Made by a program: the position numbers and the translations under genes
Assembly (NCBI GenBank): GCA_051530055.1
Contig: CM121343.1
Location: 6,882,001-6,946,000 of the forward strand
Direction: 5' to 3'
DNA length: 64,000 bases
Origin: Neoechinorhynchus agilis
Lineage: Eukaryota; Acanthocephala
The notes under the pieces: model-generated
The model's input: only the letters and a program-made list of their open reading frames with translations
Databases searched by the model: none
What the model was told of the DNA's origin: nothing
Part shown: positions 1 to 10,548 of the stretch, piece after piece
Layout: the number at the start of each line of letters is the position of its first letter
Position numbering within the stretch: position 1 is the stretch's first letter

Positions 1-814
1 AGACTACAGATACATTGTAGTAGAATGAAAGTGTGATAGAGACGTTCCACTTTCTTATGATGATTCAATATTTCAAGTTTTGTTTCTATGTTAAAGACGT
101 TTAGCTGTTATTTCTCGAATTTGAAGCCACAACAGTTCACAATTTACCGAATCACAAATTTGTTAGGGGGAGTATCGCACATTTGAACTCAAACGAAACG
201 ATATTAAAACGTTTTGCGGTCACAAAACGCACTTAAAGAAGAGTAGAGACTTTAAATGGCGAAACGCTCGATTACTAAGAAACCTATCAAGTCTTAAGGA
301 CGTAGCTGATGGGTGGACATTTAGGAGCATACGTCGTTTTGATATTCTTTATGGATATGATGCTAGGGAACAAAACTAGAATTTGTAATTTCACTATTTC
401 TGGACTTAATCCTTCAATGATTTATTATTTAACTATAAAAAATTGTAAAAATCTCTCCAGATAAGTATTGTTGTTATATTGTTATTTAGATCGAAATTCT
501 AATCAATTTTTGATACATGAGAATTCCTAACAAATAGACGTGGTTTGAAATGGACTATAATCACATCAAAAATTGCGGTTCTAATCAATGCGCATGAGAA
601 AAACGCAGACAATTTCCTAAAATGCAATTGTACCTCAGACAAATGATTTTGTATGAAAAGAAGCGGAATTTTAGTGGGCGTTCACCGTCGAAGTAAATCT
701 CGTCATTCAATTATTATCAAAAGTTCATGCTGTGAGTAAGAAGTATTGCTCATAAGAGGGCGCGTCGAAGTACCTATGTCGGAGTTTTTGAAAGTTACCG
801 AATAACGCCATTCG
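1..814. other. 5' intergenic stretch, no gene seen
   Basis: AT-rich with stops in all frames. I see no coding, RNA-gene or repeat signal except the core promoter that ends it. It presumably holds upstream regulatory DNA of the gene that follows. Confidence 0.4.
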
Positions 815-823
815 TTTATATAG
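815..823 (+). promoter_or_regulatory. TATA box candidate for the PHACTR-like gene
   Basis: The string TTTATATAG lies about 115 nt before the ATG at 935, and a start of transcription about 30 nt downstream would fall near 845. The frame stays open upstream of the ATG back to about 830, and CTAACTCACAG just before 841 could instead be a 3' splice site. The 935 frame might therefore be a last exon rather than an intronless gene. Confidence 0.4.
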
Positions 824-934
824 ACAACGCTAACTCACAGACGTTTAAAATTTAATTTCCATATCGTCGGGGCAGTATTTAGTAACGTATCTCGGTTACC
901 ACGTTATACAAAAGACTTTTTAAGCGCTCTCTCT

Positions 935-2113
935 ATGAATGTGTATGGCATGGAGATTAATCATTTATTTAACTCATTGAAGGGGTACCCTTATCCAGCG
1001 GTCGTTTCTGGTCCGCAAACAATGGATTACGTTGCATATCCACACATTATTTCTCTCCAAGAGTCTACTGAAGAGTTCAATACTCAAACCACAAATCCCG
1101 TGTCTGCAATTATAAGTAGCGCCCAAAAAGCCGTTCCATTCACAAAGAAAGCCATCTCGAACGCTTTCTCGAAATTAAAGAGAAATACAGCGAATGTGAA
1201 ATGCCGCGGAAAACTGTTCAATGAGAAGCTGTCTCCAAGTGGTTTCGACATAAGAGACCTATTCAATAGCTTACGAGGTCACGAAGAGATCCCGGCTGAG
1301 ATTGAGTATCCGCAAATCGACGACAACATTTCGTACAATGAGTGTAATTTTCAGCATAATGATAAAATCACGTTTATCGGTCAACCGAATGATGAAAGTA
1401 AGATATTTTATTTACATGGCGACCAGTATGTTTCCCCAACGGATGCAGCGTCCCTTCCATACGATATTAATCAAGAAGGGAGTCAAGTATTTGGCACATT
1501 AAAATTAGATAATCCAGCGTATGTCGATACTCCTTACTGCAGTAAATCAAATGAGTTTGTTAATAATACAAATTACAGCCAGCAATCAGTGCCGGTCGAC
1601 TTAAGTTCACAGTTGAATTGTTTTAAAGCACCAATTTATACGGCAAGTGGATCTGGTGGTTTCGGGGATGAGAGAGCGGTTTGTGAATATATGAGCGGTG
1701 GTTCGGCTTATGGAAAGCATGAGAACAACTATAAGAATGAGTATGGAAGCGTAGGGGAGCGAAGGACGAGAAGATATGATAAAATGGAGGGTGAAGAGGT
1801 GATCGAAGGAGTATACACAAAGAAGAACGATGTGGATTTATATAACAAGAGCAGGGATTCGTCCCCCGTTGAAAAGGACATGAGTAGAACGAGAAGTGAT
1901 AGCGATGTAAGGAAAAAAAGAAACTCTATCCGGTTTTCCAATCACGTTCGGGTATTTAATGCTGCCGATTATGACAGATCGACCGATAAGCAATGGGCGC
2001 ACATGACGATCGACGAAAGGATGGCCGTCAGACATGAACTTAACGAGTTCAAAAATAAGGAGATGTACGTACATCCCGAAAGTAGACAGTTTACGCGTTT
2101 TCACCGGGTATAA
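935..2113 (+). CDS. PHACTR-like protein phosphatase 1-binding protein
   Basis: A 392-aa open frame. Residues about 330-392 match the C-terminal PP1-binding region of phosphatase and actin regulators (PHACTR1-4). In order they hold an RVxF-like SIRFS, a DYDR-like spacer, the conserved W at about 354, an ELNEFK helix (368-373) and the terminal TRFHR. In PHACTR1 this segment wraps around the PP1 catalytic subunit and redirects its substrate choice. The rest (1-329) is low-similarity and polar, with basic stretches. It has no RPEL actin-binding motif, and PHACTR proteins normally carry one near the N terminus and three near the C terminus. PP1 binding is therefore a strong inference and actin regulation is not supported. 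The N-terminal RPEL exon could lie upstream outside this frame. A short in-frame pair LFNSLKG / LFNSLRG (about residues 11 and 109) suggests an internal duplication. Confidence 0.75.
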   Translation: MNVYGMEINHLFNSLKGYPYPAVVSGPQTMDYVAYPHIISLQESTEEFNTQTTNPVSAIISSAQKAVPFTKKAISNAFSKLKRNTANVKCRGKLFNEKLSPSGFDIRDLFNSLRGHEEIPAEIEYPQIDDNISYNECNFQHNDKITFIGQPNDESKIFYLHGDQYVSPTDAASLPYDINQEGSQVFGTLKLDNPAYVDTPYCSKSNEFVNNTNYSQQSVPVDLSSQLNCFKAPIYTASGSGGFGDERAVCEYMSGGSAYGKHENNYKNEYGSVGERRTRRYDKMEGEEVIEGVYTKKNDVDLYNKSRDSSPVEKDMSRTRSDSDVRKKRNSIRFSNHVRVFNAADYDRSTDKQWAHMTIDERMAVRHELNEFKNKEMYVHPESRQFTRFHRV

Positions 2114-3570
2114 AGGTCGCATCCTGTTCTAATGCGTGCCGGTGGTGACAGATTGGGACTTAGAATACAAACGAGAGATTTCCACCGCTTTAACTGAAAT
2201 GAGAACGTTTATGAAATCAAGAAGCTCCCAGATTTCGACTAATTAGTAATACTTTGGTTGGAATTTCGGGTACTCACCTAAATGCCGCTTAAAGAATGAA
2301 TGCTAAACATCTTTTTCGAATACATTTGGCCATTCCTTACAATTCAGTACGAGCGACCAAGCAAATATTCTGAGATTATTTTTTAATAACCCAATGAAAG
2401 TACTTGTTAAAACGTGATTGATCGAAAATCGCGGGAGGGGGGTAGAAAACATTTACAGCATATTTTTGATATCAATCCAGCAACACTTTCATCAGTTAGT
2501 GAAAAATTCGCACTTCAAATGCTATCATCGCAATCTATGGTCCTAATTTGTTCAAGTCTTCTACCAAATTTTGAAAATTATTTTAGGGACACAAGCTAAA
2601 ACAGAGTTGATTTTCGGTTAAGCTGAATTGATCCATCAAGTAGACAAACTATGGAATTTATAGAGAGAAAATCCTTAGGGTGATGAAATTTGAATTGTGG
2701 GGTTTATAATCTGATGGATAATTTTTTTAATGAATTGGGCCTCAAAATTGATTGTTTGGGTGTTTTACACTCACTTGAAAAAATCTCAACTCCATCATCT
2801 CAAAGGATTTCCCTCGGTGAATATTCAAATAGCCATCGACAGAAAATCCTTTGGGATGATAAAACTGAACCTGTGATCTTCATAATCCTAAGCATAAAAA
2901 AGTTTATTGAGATATTTCAAAAGAGGGAGCCTCAATCAGTTATTGTAAGAGTTTTATCCGCAAAATATTTCATATCAATAAAATATGTTTTATCCGAGGG
3001 ATCATCACCACAGTTCAAACTATGAAATAAGTTATATTTTGGACTTGTGGTGATCACAATTCCGGATAAATATTTTATTGATGTCTCCGGATCTCAAGAA
3101 TGGCGAAGTCATAGAAAAAACAATTAAAATCTTTTATATGACTGAAAAGGCATTCTATTTCGAAATATCTTTTACCCAGGGGATTATATGAGATTCGTTC
3201 AAATGTACTATTTCGACATAGCGACTGTAATGGGTAATTAAACTGATTTAACGCCTAGAAGCTCATTGATCTTACGCAATTCTTCATATTTTTAATAATC
3301 GCTTGTTGTTAGCCACATAGTTCATACATTCAGGATGCTACAAAATGGATCATGGATATCTGAGGTGGCTTTAGCAGTAGTAGTACAACAATACATCAGT
3401 GGTACGGATAAATTCTCGGTCATAATCGAATTATAAATTCTTTGCAAACAGAATTCAGGCAGTCACAAATTACAGCGGATGGGCTAAATGTGTCGGTCGT
3501 AGTTCCTCCACATAATATTGGCTATTTTGCTTTAATTTAAGCGACAATAACCCATCTTTAAAACGCAGTT
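2114..3570. other. Intergenic stretch between PHACTR-like and ACSL genes
   Basis: No convincing coding frame; the longest open stretch (2690-3025) has no recognisable protein features. It contains one foldback repeat (2971-3084), listed separately. The 3' ends of the two convergent genes face each other across it. Confidence 0.4.
2971..3084. repeat. Imperfect foldback (inverted repeat)
   Basis: Left arm 2971-3020 and right arm 3041-3083 are imperfect reverse complements (shared core CATCACCACAG, then ATCCG, then ATCAATAAAATAT). The 20-nt spacer would form a hairpin. It may be a decayed MITE or a transcription-end structure for the neighbouring gene. No clear target-site duplication is seen. 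Confidence 0.5.
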
Positions 3571-6398
3571 CTACAATGAAGACGTTAGGCACGAATGCCA
3601 CTTATCCTCAATGATTCTTCGATACGTTTCGAAAATGTTTTTCCGCTTGACCTTAATTGACGCGGTCAGCAAATTGGATCCAGGTTCCCACACATCGCTT
3701 ATAAGACCAACAGCTAAAGGTATTTCAAACTTCTCCAATCTCGACTTGAATGCCTTTTCTTTGAGATGAACTAAAACCAACTCATTAACGACCTGGTCTC
3801 GGCAAATCTCCTCGAGAGACTGTTGGTTGTAATCAATGGTACCGTTCTTTTCCAAAAGAACCTGTGAATCAATGTAGTAAAAAGTATAAGATTTTCTTAT
3901 CTTCAAATTACCTTTAATTGATCTTCATTTGGTACGATTAAAATTATGAACGCACTTCCATCCTTGTTCATGAACGAACAGCACGTTTGAACAAGTGAAC
4001 TTGTCATCGCAGCGTTTTCAACCTTAGCCAATGACACATACTCGCCTCTGGATGTCTTTACGAGGTCTTTTTTCCTATCTAGAATTTTACTTTAAGTGTA
4101 AAAGCCATTTTTTTATGGAAACACGACCTATAATGTGTAAAATGCCGAGGTGGTCAATTTCTCCAATGTCTCCAGTACAAAAATAATGAACTCCTTCAAT
4201 GTCAATGAAGTTAAATTCCTCTTCATGTGCACCACCAGATAGTCTAGGTAGGTATCCTTTTGCAACTGAAGATCCTCCGATTAGTATTTCTCCTCTTGCA
4301 TTAGGTTTATCGGTGTTCAAGTATCCCCCTATTGGTATTGAATTGCGAATAGGGAATAATAAATTCTCATAAACCTTCATTCCAATTTTTGAGTCGAATT
4401 TCTATTGATTCTATCGGATGACCGACGGTTCCGAGTGAGCGGTCGAATTCTAGTACACGTGGTTTTGTTGGAGTATTTTGCCTAAACCCAACTTACGATC
4501 GGCAGCAGTGCCTGAAGCTAGTGTTTCAGTGAGTCCATAGGCTTGGAAGACGTTTACGCACAGTGTGCATTCGATGAAACGTTGAGAATCAGGATTTATA
4601 GCAGCTCCACCGCACATTATATGCTTTAGACGTCCTCCAAATGCGACCTTGTTAGCTCGGGAAAACACAAAGCGATCAAGAAGCGGAGTTTCGATTCCTC
4701 GATCCAAGGCGATTCGCTTCAATTCGAGTAGGAAGTTAATGAAGAATTGCACAAAAATATTCATTTTCTTCATTCGTGACTTGATTGTATCCACAACTCG
4801 TTCAAGTACCATCTAAACAACGAGCCGTGCCAAATGTTCAGGTAAAGAGAGTTTTGAACAACTCACGGGTACGCTAGCCATTAGAGTGGGTTTAAGTACG
4901 CTTATATCGCCTAAATCTCCCCTTCGAATTCCGGTGCTTCTGTTAGTCAGAGTATGTGGCGATGAAAAGCCTATTGGTAAACCGTGACTAAAAGAGTACA
5001 ATTCCACGAGAAGTTCGTATATATGGGCCAAAGGAAGATATGAAATGAGTACATCTACCGAATGGTCAACATGTTGACCGATCCTTTCTTTAAATCCAGC
5101 TATAGCTGCAACAAGATTCCTGTGCGTAATCAGGACACCTTTCGGAAGACCCGTCGATCCACTTGTGTACATGACAAATGCAACATCATCAGGTTCAGGT
5201 GGATCAGGCAGCTTCTCCGTAAAGTCACTTCCTAATTTTTCAACTGCAGATAGGTTGGTGTACTTATTTACGTCTTTGTTTTCCAAGTATTTGGTTACTT
5301 GCTTCATCTCATAGTCCGATTGACCGACAATATAAATTACCTTTTCAATATTGACATCGTTGCGTTCTTCAAGAACTGCCTGGATAAAAATTTAAACGGT
5401 TTTTGCAAATGATCAAAATGAGAAAAAATATATTAACGGTTAAGCGATCCATGAGGTGAGAAGAAGTGGCAACGTATTTGGTACCGGTTTCGTTCAGGGC
5501 GTGTACAATCTCGTCGTTTGATAAAGTCGCATATAAAGTTACAACTGGAAAAAAAAACGAATAGTGATTTAATAAATTTATTAACATTTTACCTCTGATT
5601 GAAACTTGTGTACAAGCTAAAGCTAAGAGAAACCACTCCAATCGTGTTTCGCACAAAATTGCAATACTGTCTCCTGGTTTGACACCCAAAGCCAATAATC
5701 CTGAAGATATGTCATGTATTCGTTTGCACACCTCTTCATGATTTGCCCATTTGTATTGGGAGTCCAATATATACTATCGACGAGGATAAAATCGAAAATC
5801 TACCAGTTGTTAAAATGAGAAACCTTTTTAAAATTATGTCCATTGGGTTGTTTTTCCTCTACAATATCCAATAAAGCTCTTGTTCCAAACATAATCTTTT
5901 TACCAAACTGCTCTTTACAACTAAATTCAAAATGTCGATATGTGAGAGGAGGTAGATGGGGAATGCGTGCAAAGGAATTATTATGGACAGAAGTCTAAAA
6001 CCCGTGGGATTAAAGACGCTACAAATTGAGATGATGAACCCATCATTTACAGCGGGTGAAGACTTCTATTCACAATATCTAAAATAAGCACCACTTTAAT
6101 ATTGATCGTACTATTCAGGAAAATCGGCCAGGGTTTTGACATCCGTAGAAAAACTAGATAATAGACCATCGAGACTGGAAACGCAACGGTATGGTGAAAA
6201 CGGGTCGTCCGGATCGGTTTGTTTGGCCTAATCAGATAATCGATATTTGTTCATCTTAAGCCTTGAACTCACCCTAACGCTTTCGGCGTTACGTTTAAAG
6301 TATTGCTTTTTATCGTACCATATAATCCATTGGACAATATCGACAATATAAGCAATTATATAACAAATTGCCTTTAATATAGAGTCTACAACTGTCAT
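3571..6398 (-). CDS. Long-chain acyl-CoA synthetase, ACSL3/4 type
   Basis: Activates long-chain fatty acids to acyl-CoA (ATP to AMP), probably at ER or lipid-droplet membranes. Eleven exons keep frame and give 729 aa: 6398-6273, 6227-6112, 5920-5824, 5773-5593, 5544-5438, 5379-4867, 4812-4497, 4449-4375, 4328-4128, 4078-3912, 3861-3571. All introns have GT..AG ends; nine are 45-58 nt and one is 191 nt. Order of parts: a hydrophobic N-terminal anchor (about residues 3-27), [23 protein letters not shown], the AMP/P-loop motif [53 protein letters not shown], then DRKKDLVK and the C-terminal [11 protein letters not shown]. Length equals human ACSL3. The start follows a pyrimidine-rich stretch ending in AAG. 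The 191-nt intron contains a dispersed repeat (5929-6090). No missing catalytic element was seen. Confidence 0.93.
5929..6090. repeat. Dispersed repeat X inside ACSL intron 2
   Basis: The strings GTCGATATGTGAG, GAATTATT, AGAAGTCTA and TTTACAGCGGGTG match, in order or in inverse order, sequence at 39650-39790 and 55810-55945, with a shorter relic at 15690-15800. It explains why this intron is 191 nt when its neighbours are about 50 nt. The family is not recognised. Confidence 0.45.
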
Positions 6399-6408
6399 CT
6401 TAAAAAAT

Positions 6409-6627
6409 TTAAGAAGAAGGTTTGGAGATGAAACGTTTAGAAACTACGCCTCGTTTCAGACTTTCAACAGCATCACTCCAAAAGCGGTCGTAGCAGACGA
6501 TGCTGCCTACACCTACAACCAAACCGACGACTATACAAATGAATGTGGAACAGCGTAGACCAAACGCATGAAAGGTAAAATACAGAAGACAGTCGGCATC
6601 CGAGATTTTATATAGAAGATCCATCAA
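6409..6627 (-). CDS. Short ORF with one membrane segment upstream of ACSL
   Basis: A 72-aa frame ending 10 nt before the ACSL start codon, same strand. A hydrophobic stretch (FICIVVGLVVGVGSIV) could be a transmembrane helix. It may be a 5' leader ORF of the ACSL transcript, an alternative first exon, or chance. No homologue recognised, so no function is proposed. Confidence 0.25.
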   Translation of the reverse strand: MMDLLYKISDADCLLYFTFHAFGLRCSTFICIVVGLVVGVGSIVCYDRFWSDAVESLKRGVVSKRFISKPSS

Positions 6628-6954
6628 AGAATCGTAGAGATTAAAAATTCATATTAAGCTCATCTCGAAAAAGAACAAAGGCGTTTGGTGCTATTTTAGG
6701 TTGTTGGTAAATCATATATATTGAATCTTCTTAAATTTAAGAGTTTCAGAAAGTTCCGTGATTTCACATGAAACTCAAAAACGATCACAAAAGTTCCAAT
6801 GTAAACTTAGTTTCGCCAATATTAGACGGCGACCATTATTTGAATTTTTCTAATTCCCATGTAGTCATTTTTCTTAAGTGCTTCTGGATATAAAACCCGA
6901 TCTCTTGATAGAAACAAGCTGCGTAACCGTTCGGTTCAGATATTCCGGCTTAAT

Positions 6955-7555
6955 ATTAGTATGTGGCGGCGGGGAAAAATTATATCAAACACTGACTTTA
7001 ATTGAAATATTTCGTTCAATCAAACTGAACTTCTTCAGTCAATTATTGCTTAAAAATATTCTATCAAACCTTTTTACATTTCGGATTATATCGTCGCTGA
7101 AATAAGACCTTTGAACATCGTTTTGGTTGAATAATTCTATTGGAACAGCCGAACCGCGAGTCTTCGACTTTATTTAAAAAAATTCTATCAAGTCTTCTTA
7201 CATTTCGGATTATATCGTCGCTGAAATAAGACCTTTGAACATCGTTTTGGTTGAATAATTCTATTGGAACAGTCAAATCGCAAGGGTTGTTAGGAACCCC
7301 GGGCACCCGAGTTCTGCCCAAGCTACACTCACCATGTACTATTCTAGATACAGACGAAAATTCGTACAAATAAATCAGTCTTCGGGGAGGTTAATAAGGT
7401 TGCAACTATCAATAAATAATTCTATTGGAACAGTCAAATCGCGAGTCTTCGACATTATGTGGCGATGGGGAAAAATCTTATCAAACACCGACTTTAATTG
7501 AAATATTTCGTCCAATCGCACTGGACTTTTTCAGTCAATTATTGCTTTAACTTGC
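6955..7555. repeat. Rearranged direct repeats, units about 100-180 bp
   Basis: A block with TTCGGATTATATCGTCGCTG and TAATTCTATTGGAACAG occurs at about 7075-7155 and 7197-7285, and its last part again at 7418-7460. The neighbouring block GACTTTAATTGAAATATTTC..TCAGTCAATTATTGCTT occurs at 6990-7050 and 7490-7550. The region is therefore a partly tandem, partly deleted array of one element. A GC-rich insert (about 7283-7380) is unique here. Confidence 0.65.
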
Positions 7556-7581
7556 TAAATATGACTTATAAAGAAGTTGTT

Positions 7582-7788
7582 CATATTTATCTATTTGTTC
7601 TTTGGTGATGAGAGAAGAATAGATTATTGACTTTTATTTATTCTGAATATTTCGTCCGTCTCTCTCATTGCGAAGAACAACTTAACTTTCTCTCTTATAT
7701 CGAAACAATTTGAATTCCGAAGAAGGTGAATTAATAAAAATCAGTCTCTATTCTTCGCTCATCACCAAAGAACAAATAGATAAATATG
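7582..7788. repeat. Foldback element with 41-bp arms
   Basis: Left arm 7582-7622 and right arm 7748-7788 are inverted copies with a single mismatch (core CTATTTGTTCTTTGGTGATG). Weaker complementarity continues inward for about 20 nt. Total length is 207 bp, non-coding, AT-rich and MITE-like. No obvious target-site duplication. Confidence 0.7.
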
Positions 7789-8635
7789 ATATAATTCGAT
7801 ATTTCTACGGAAAAACACACAAGCAACCTTGATAAAAAAAGCAAGATATTGTGCGTCCGAAATAGCGGATTTAAAAATAATTTAAATTTTCTGCTGCCTT
7901 AAATCACTTTAAGAACTAAGCTTTCGCTTTACACATTCATTTTAATAAATAATGTATTGAGGATTTTAAAACGATCTCCCTCGGGTGTCGACAAGCGACC
8001 TAAATAATGCACAAAAATGACAATTCCCCAGATTAAAACTGACTAAACAGTTAGAAAAACGTCGTGTCATTTTAAAGATTACTAAAATATTTAACAAGAA
8101 TTTATTCATTTCAAAGTTCATCGAACCTACTCGTGGATTACTATCCAAACACTAAAAAGTTTTAAACAATGAATCCTGTGAATAACGCAATGTGAAAAAC
8201 GCAAGTTTAGGGCGAAGAGTGAATTTCATATAATTTATGATCTCTCGTGGCTAAGGTGTGCGTGTTGTTTATGAGTTTGACGCTTCCGCTGTGATATCAC
8301 TCCCCCACACACAATCATTTTATTGTGTTTTGAATTCATACAACGCAACTGACGCATCACCGTTGGAGTAGCAATGTGAAACGTTCATTTAGGAATTCTG
8401 TAGAGCGCTCATGGAGAAGATTGTCATCTGATTACATACGCCGCGTGACGCGAACAATCCTTCTGTAGAATGGAACTACGATGATGCGGATTCAATTGCC
8501 ATTTTAACGAAACCGCTTGAAATATACACAAAATCCTTAAATCGTGTGAAAATTCATACTTAAAATTCAGAATAAAATCAATATGCCGACACGTTTCAGA
8601 AAAATTGAAATAAAAGCAATAATACAAGAATTTAC
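7789..8635. other. Gene-free AT-rich DNA
   Basis: No coding frame with protein character, RNA gene or long repeat recognised. A small hairpin (CACAATCATTTTATTGTG) sits near 8310-8330. Confidence 0.35.
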
Positions 8636-8735
8636 CCAAAATATCGATATGAGGCAAAGCTGCTAGCGTGATAGCGACAGCCGAGGAAGGAGAGAAGCTC
8701 CGATTTTGAGGACGGTGGTGATTGCACGTTCTGTA
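8636..8735 (+). mobile_element. 3' tail fragment of an RLE-type non-LTR retrotransposon
   Basis: AAAGCTGCTAGCGTGATAGC through GGACGGTGGTGATTGCACG matches the end of the element copy at 58937-59340, covering the last codons and the first 3' UTR bases. It is joined directly to the 159-bp satellite that follows. Only the extreme 3' end is present, as expected of 5'-truncated target-primed insertion. Confidence 0.7.
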
Positions 8736-10352
8736 CTTTAACATTAACTAAAATGATCAAAGTTTGCGCAAAAGACAATCTTTTGGAGCAAAACACAATT
8801 AAAAATGATGTTTTTTGTGTCAATAAAAGTCACAATACAAGAATTTACCCGAAATATTGAAATTTGTTACATGTAAAATTTAATTCCTGGCACGAAAGAA
8901 TGGCAATTAACTAAAATGAAGTTTGCGCAAAAGACAATCTTTTGGAGCAAAACACAATTAAAAATGATGTTTTTTGTGTCAATAAAAGTCACAATACAAG
9001 AATTTACCCGAAATATTGAAATTTGTTACATGTAAAATTTAATGACTGGCACGAAAGAATGGCAATTAACTAAAATGAAGTTTGCGCAAAGGACAATCTT
9101 TTGGAGCAAAACACAATTAAAAATGATGTTTTTTGTGTCAATAAAAGTCACAATACAAGAATTTACCCGAAATATTGAAATTTGTTACATGTAAAATTTA
9201 ATTACTGGCACGAAAGAATGGCAATTAACTAAAATGAAGTTTGCGCAAAGGACAATCTTTTGGAGTAAAACACAATTAAAAATGATGTTTTTTGTGTCAA
9301 TAAAAGTCACAATACAAGAATTTACCCGAAATATTGAAATTTGTTACATGTAAAATTTAATGACTGGCACGAAAGAATGGCAATTAACTAAAATGAAGTT
9401 TGCGCAAAGGACAATCTTTTGGAGTAAAACACAATTAAAAATGATGTTTTTTTGTGTCAATAAAAGTCACAATAAGAATTTACGAAATATTAAATTTGTT
9501 AATGTAAATTTATTGGCACGAAAGAATGCAATTAACTAAAATGAAGTTTGCGCAAAGACAATCTTTTGGAGAAAACACAATTAAAAATGATGTTTTTTGT
9601 GTCAATAAAAGTCACAATACAAGAATTTACCCGAAATATTGAAATTTGTTACATGTAAAATTTATGACTGGCACGAAAGAATGGCAATTAACTAAAATGA
9701 AGTTTGCGCAAAGGACAATCTTTTGGAGAAAACACAATTAAAAATGATGTTTTTTTTTTTTTGTTGTTTTTTGGTGTTTGTTTGCGCAAAGGACAATCTT
9801 TTGGAGAAAAACAATTAAAAATGATGTTTTTTGTGTCAATAAAAGTCACAATACAAGAATTTACCCGAAATATTTAAATTTGTTACATGTAAAATTTAGT
9901 GACTGGCACGAAAGAATGGCAATTAACTAAAATGAAGTTTGCGCAAAGGACAATCTTTTGGAGTAAAACACAATTAAAAATGATGTTTTTTTGTGTCAAT
10001 AAAAGTCACAATACAAGAATTTACCCGAAATATTAAATTTGTTACATGTAAAATTTAATGACTGGCACGAAAGAATGGCAATTAACTAAAATGAAGTTTG
10101 CGCAAAGGACAATCTTTTGGAGTAAAACACAATTAAAAATGATGTTTTTTGTGTCAATAAAAGTCACAATACAAGAATTTACCCGAAATATTAAATTTGT
10201 TACATGTAAAATTTATGACTGTGTGTCAATAAAAGTCACAATACAAGAATTTACCCGAAATATTGAAATTCGTTACATGTAAAATTTAATGACTGACACG
10301 AAAGAATGGCAATTAACTAAAATGAAGTTTGCGCAAAGGACAATCTTTTGGA
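8736..10352 (+). repeat. Satellite array, 159-bp unit, about 10 copies
   Basis: The landmark CACAATACAAG recurs at 8831, 8990, 9149 and 9308, so the period is exactly 159 bp in the better-kept left half. Each unit runs from AAGTTTGCGCAAAGGACAAT through GTGTCAATAAAAGT to ATGACTGGCACGAAAGAATG. Units near 9470-9530, 9750-9800 and 10210 carry internal deletions or a T-run expansion. No open frame persists across units, so this is non-coding satellite DNA. Confidence 0.92.
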
Positions 10353-10548
10353 ATAAGAATTGGAATTATGTTTGGTCGGTTATTTTTGGTGACCCGTGCG
10401 GTTCTGCTGTGATGAAAACGTAGTCGACAAGAAAGAATCGAAAAGCGATTCAAGAGCAGATATCTCATTTGGAATCGGGTCTGTGTTCCATTCTTCTTAC
10501 ACTATGAGACGCAATGGGTGTAATTTGTAAGATCACAAATGTCTTAGG

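Noticed and set aside
2690-3025. 111-aa plus-strand ORF.
   Set aside because: AT-driven open frame ending in the foldback; no protein features and no splice context.
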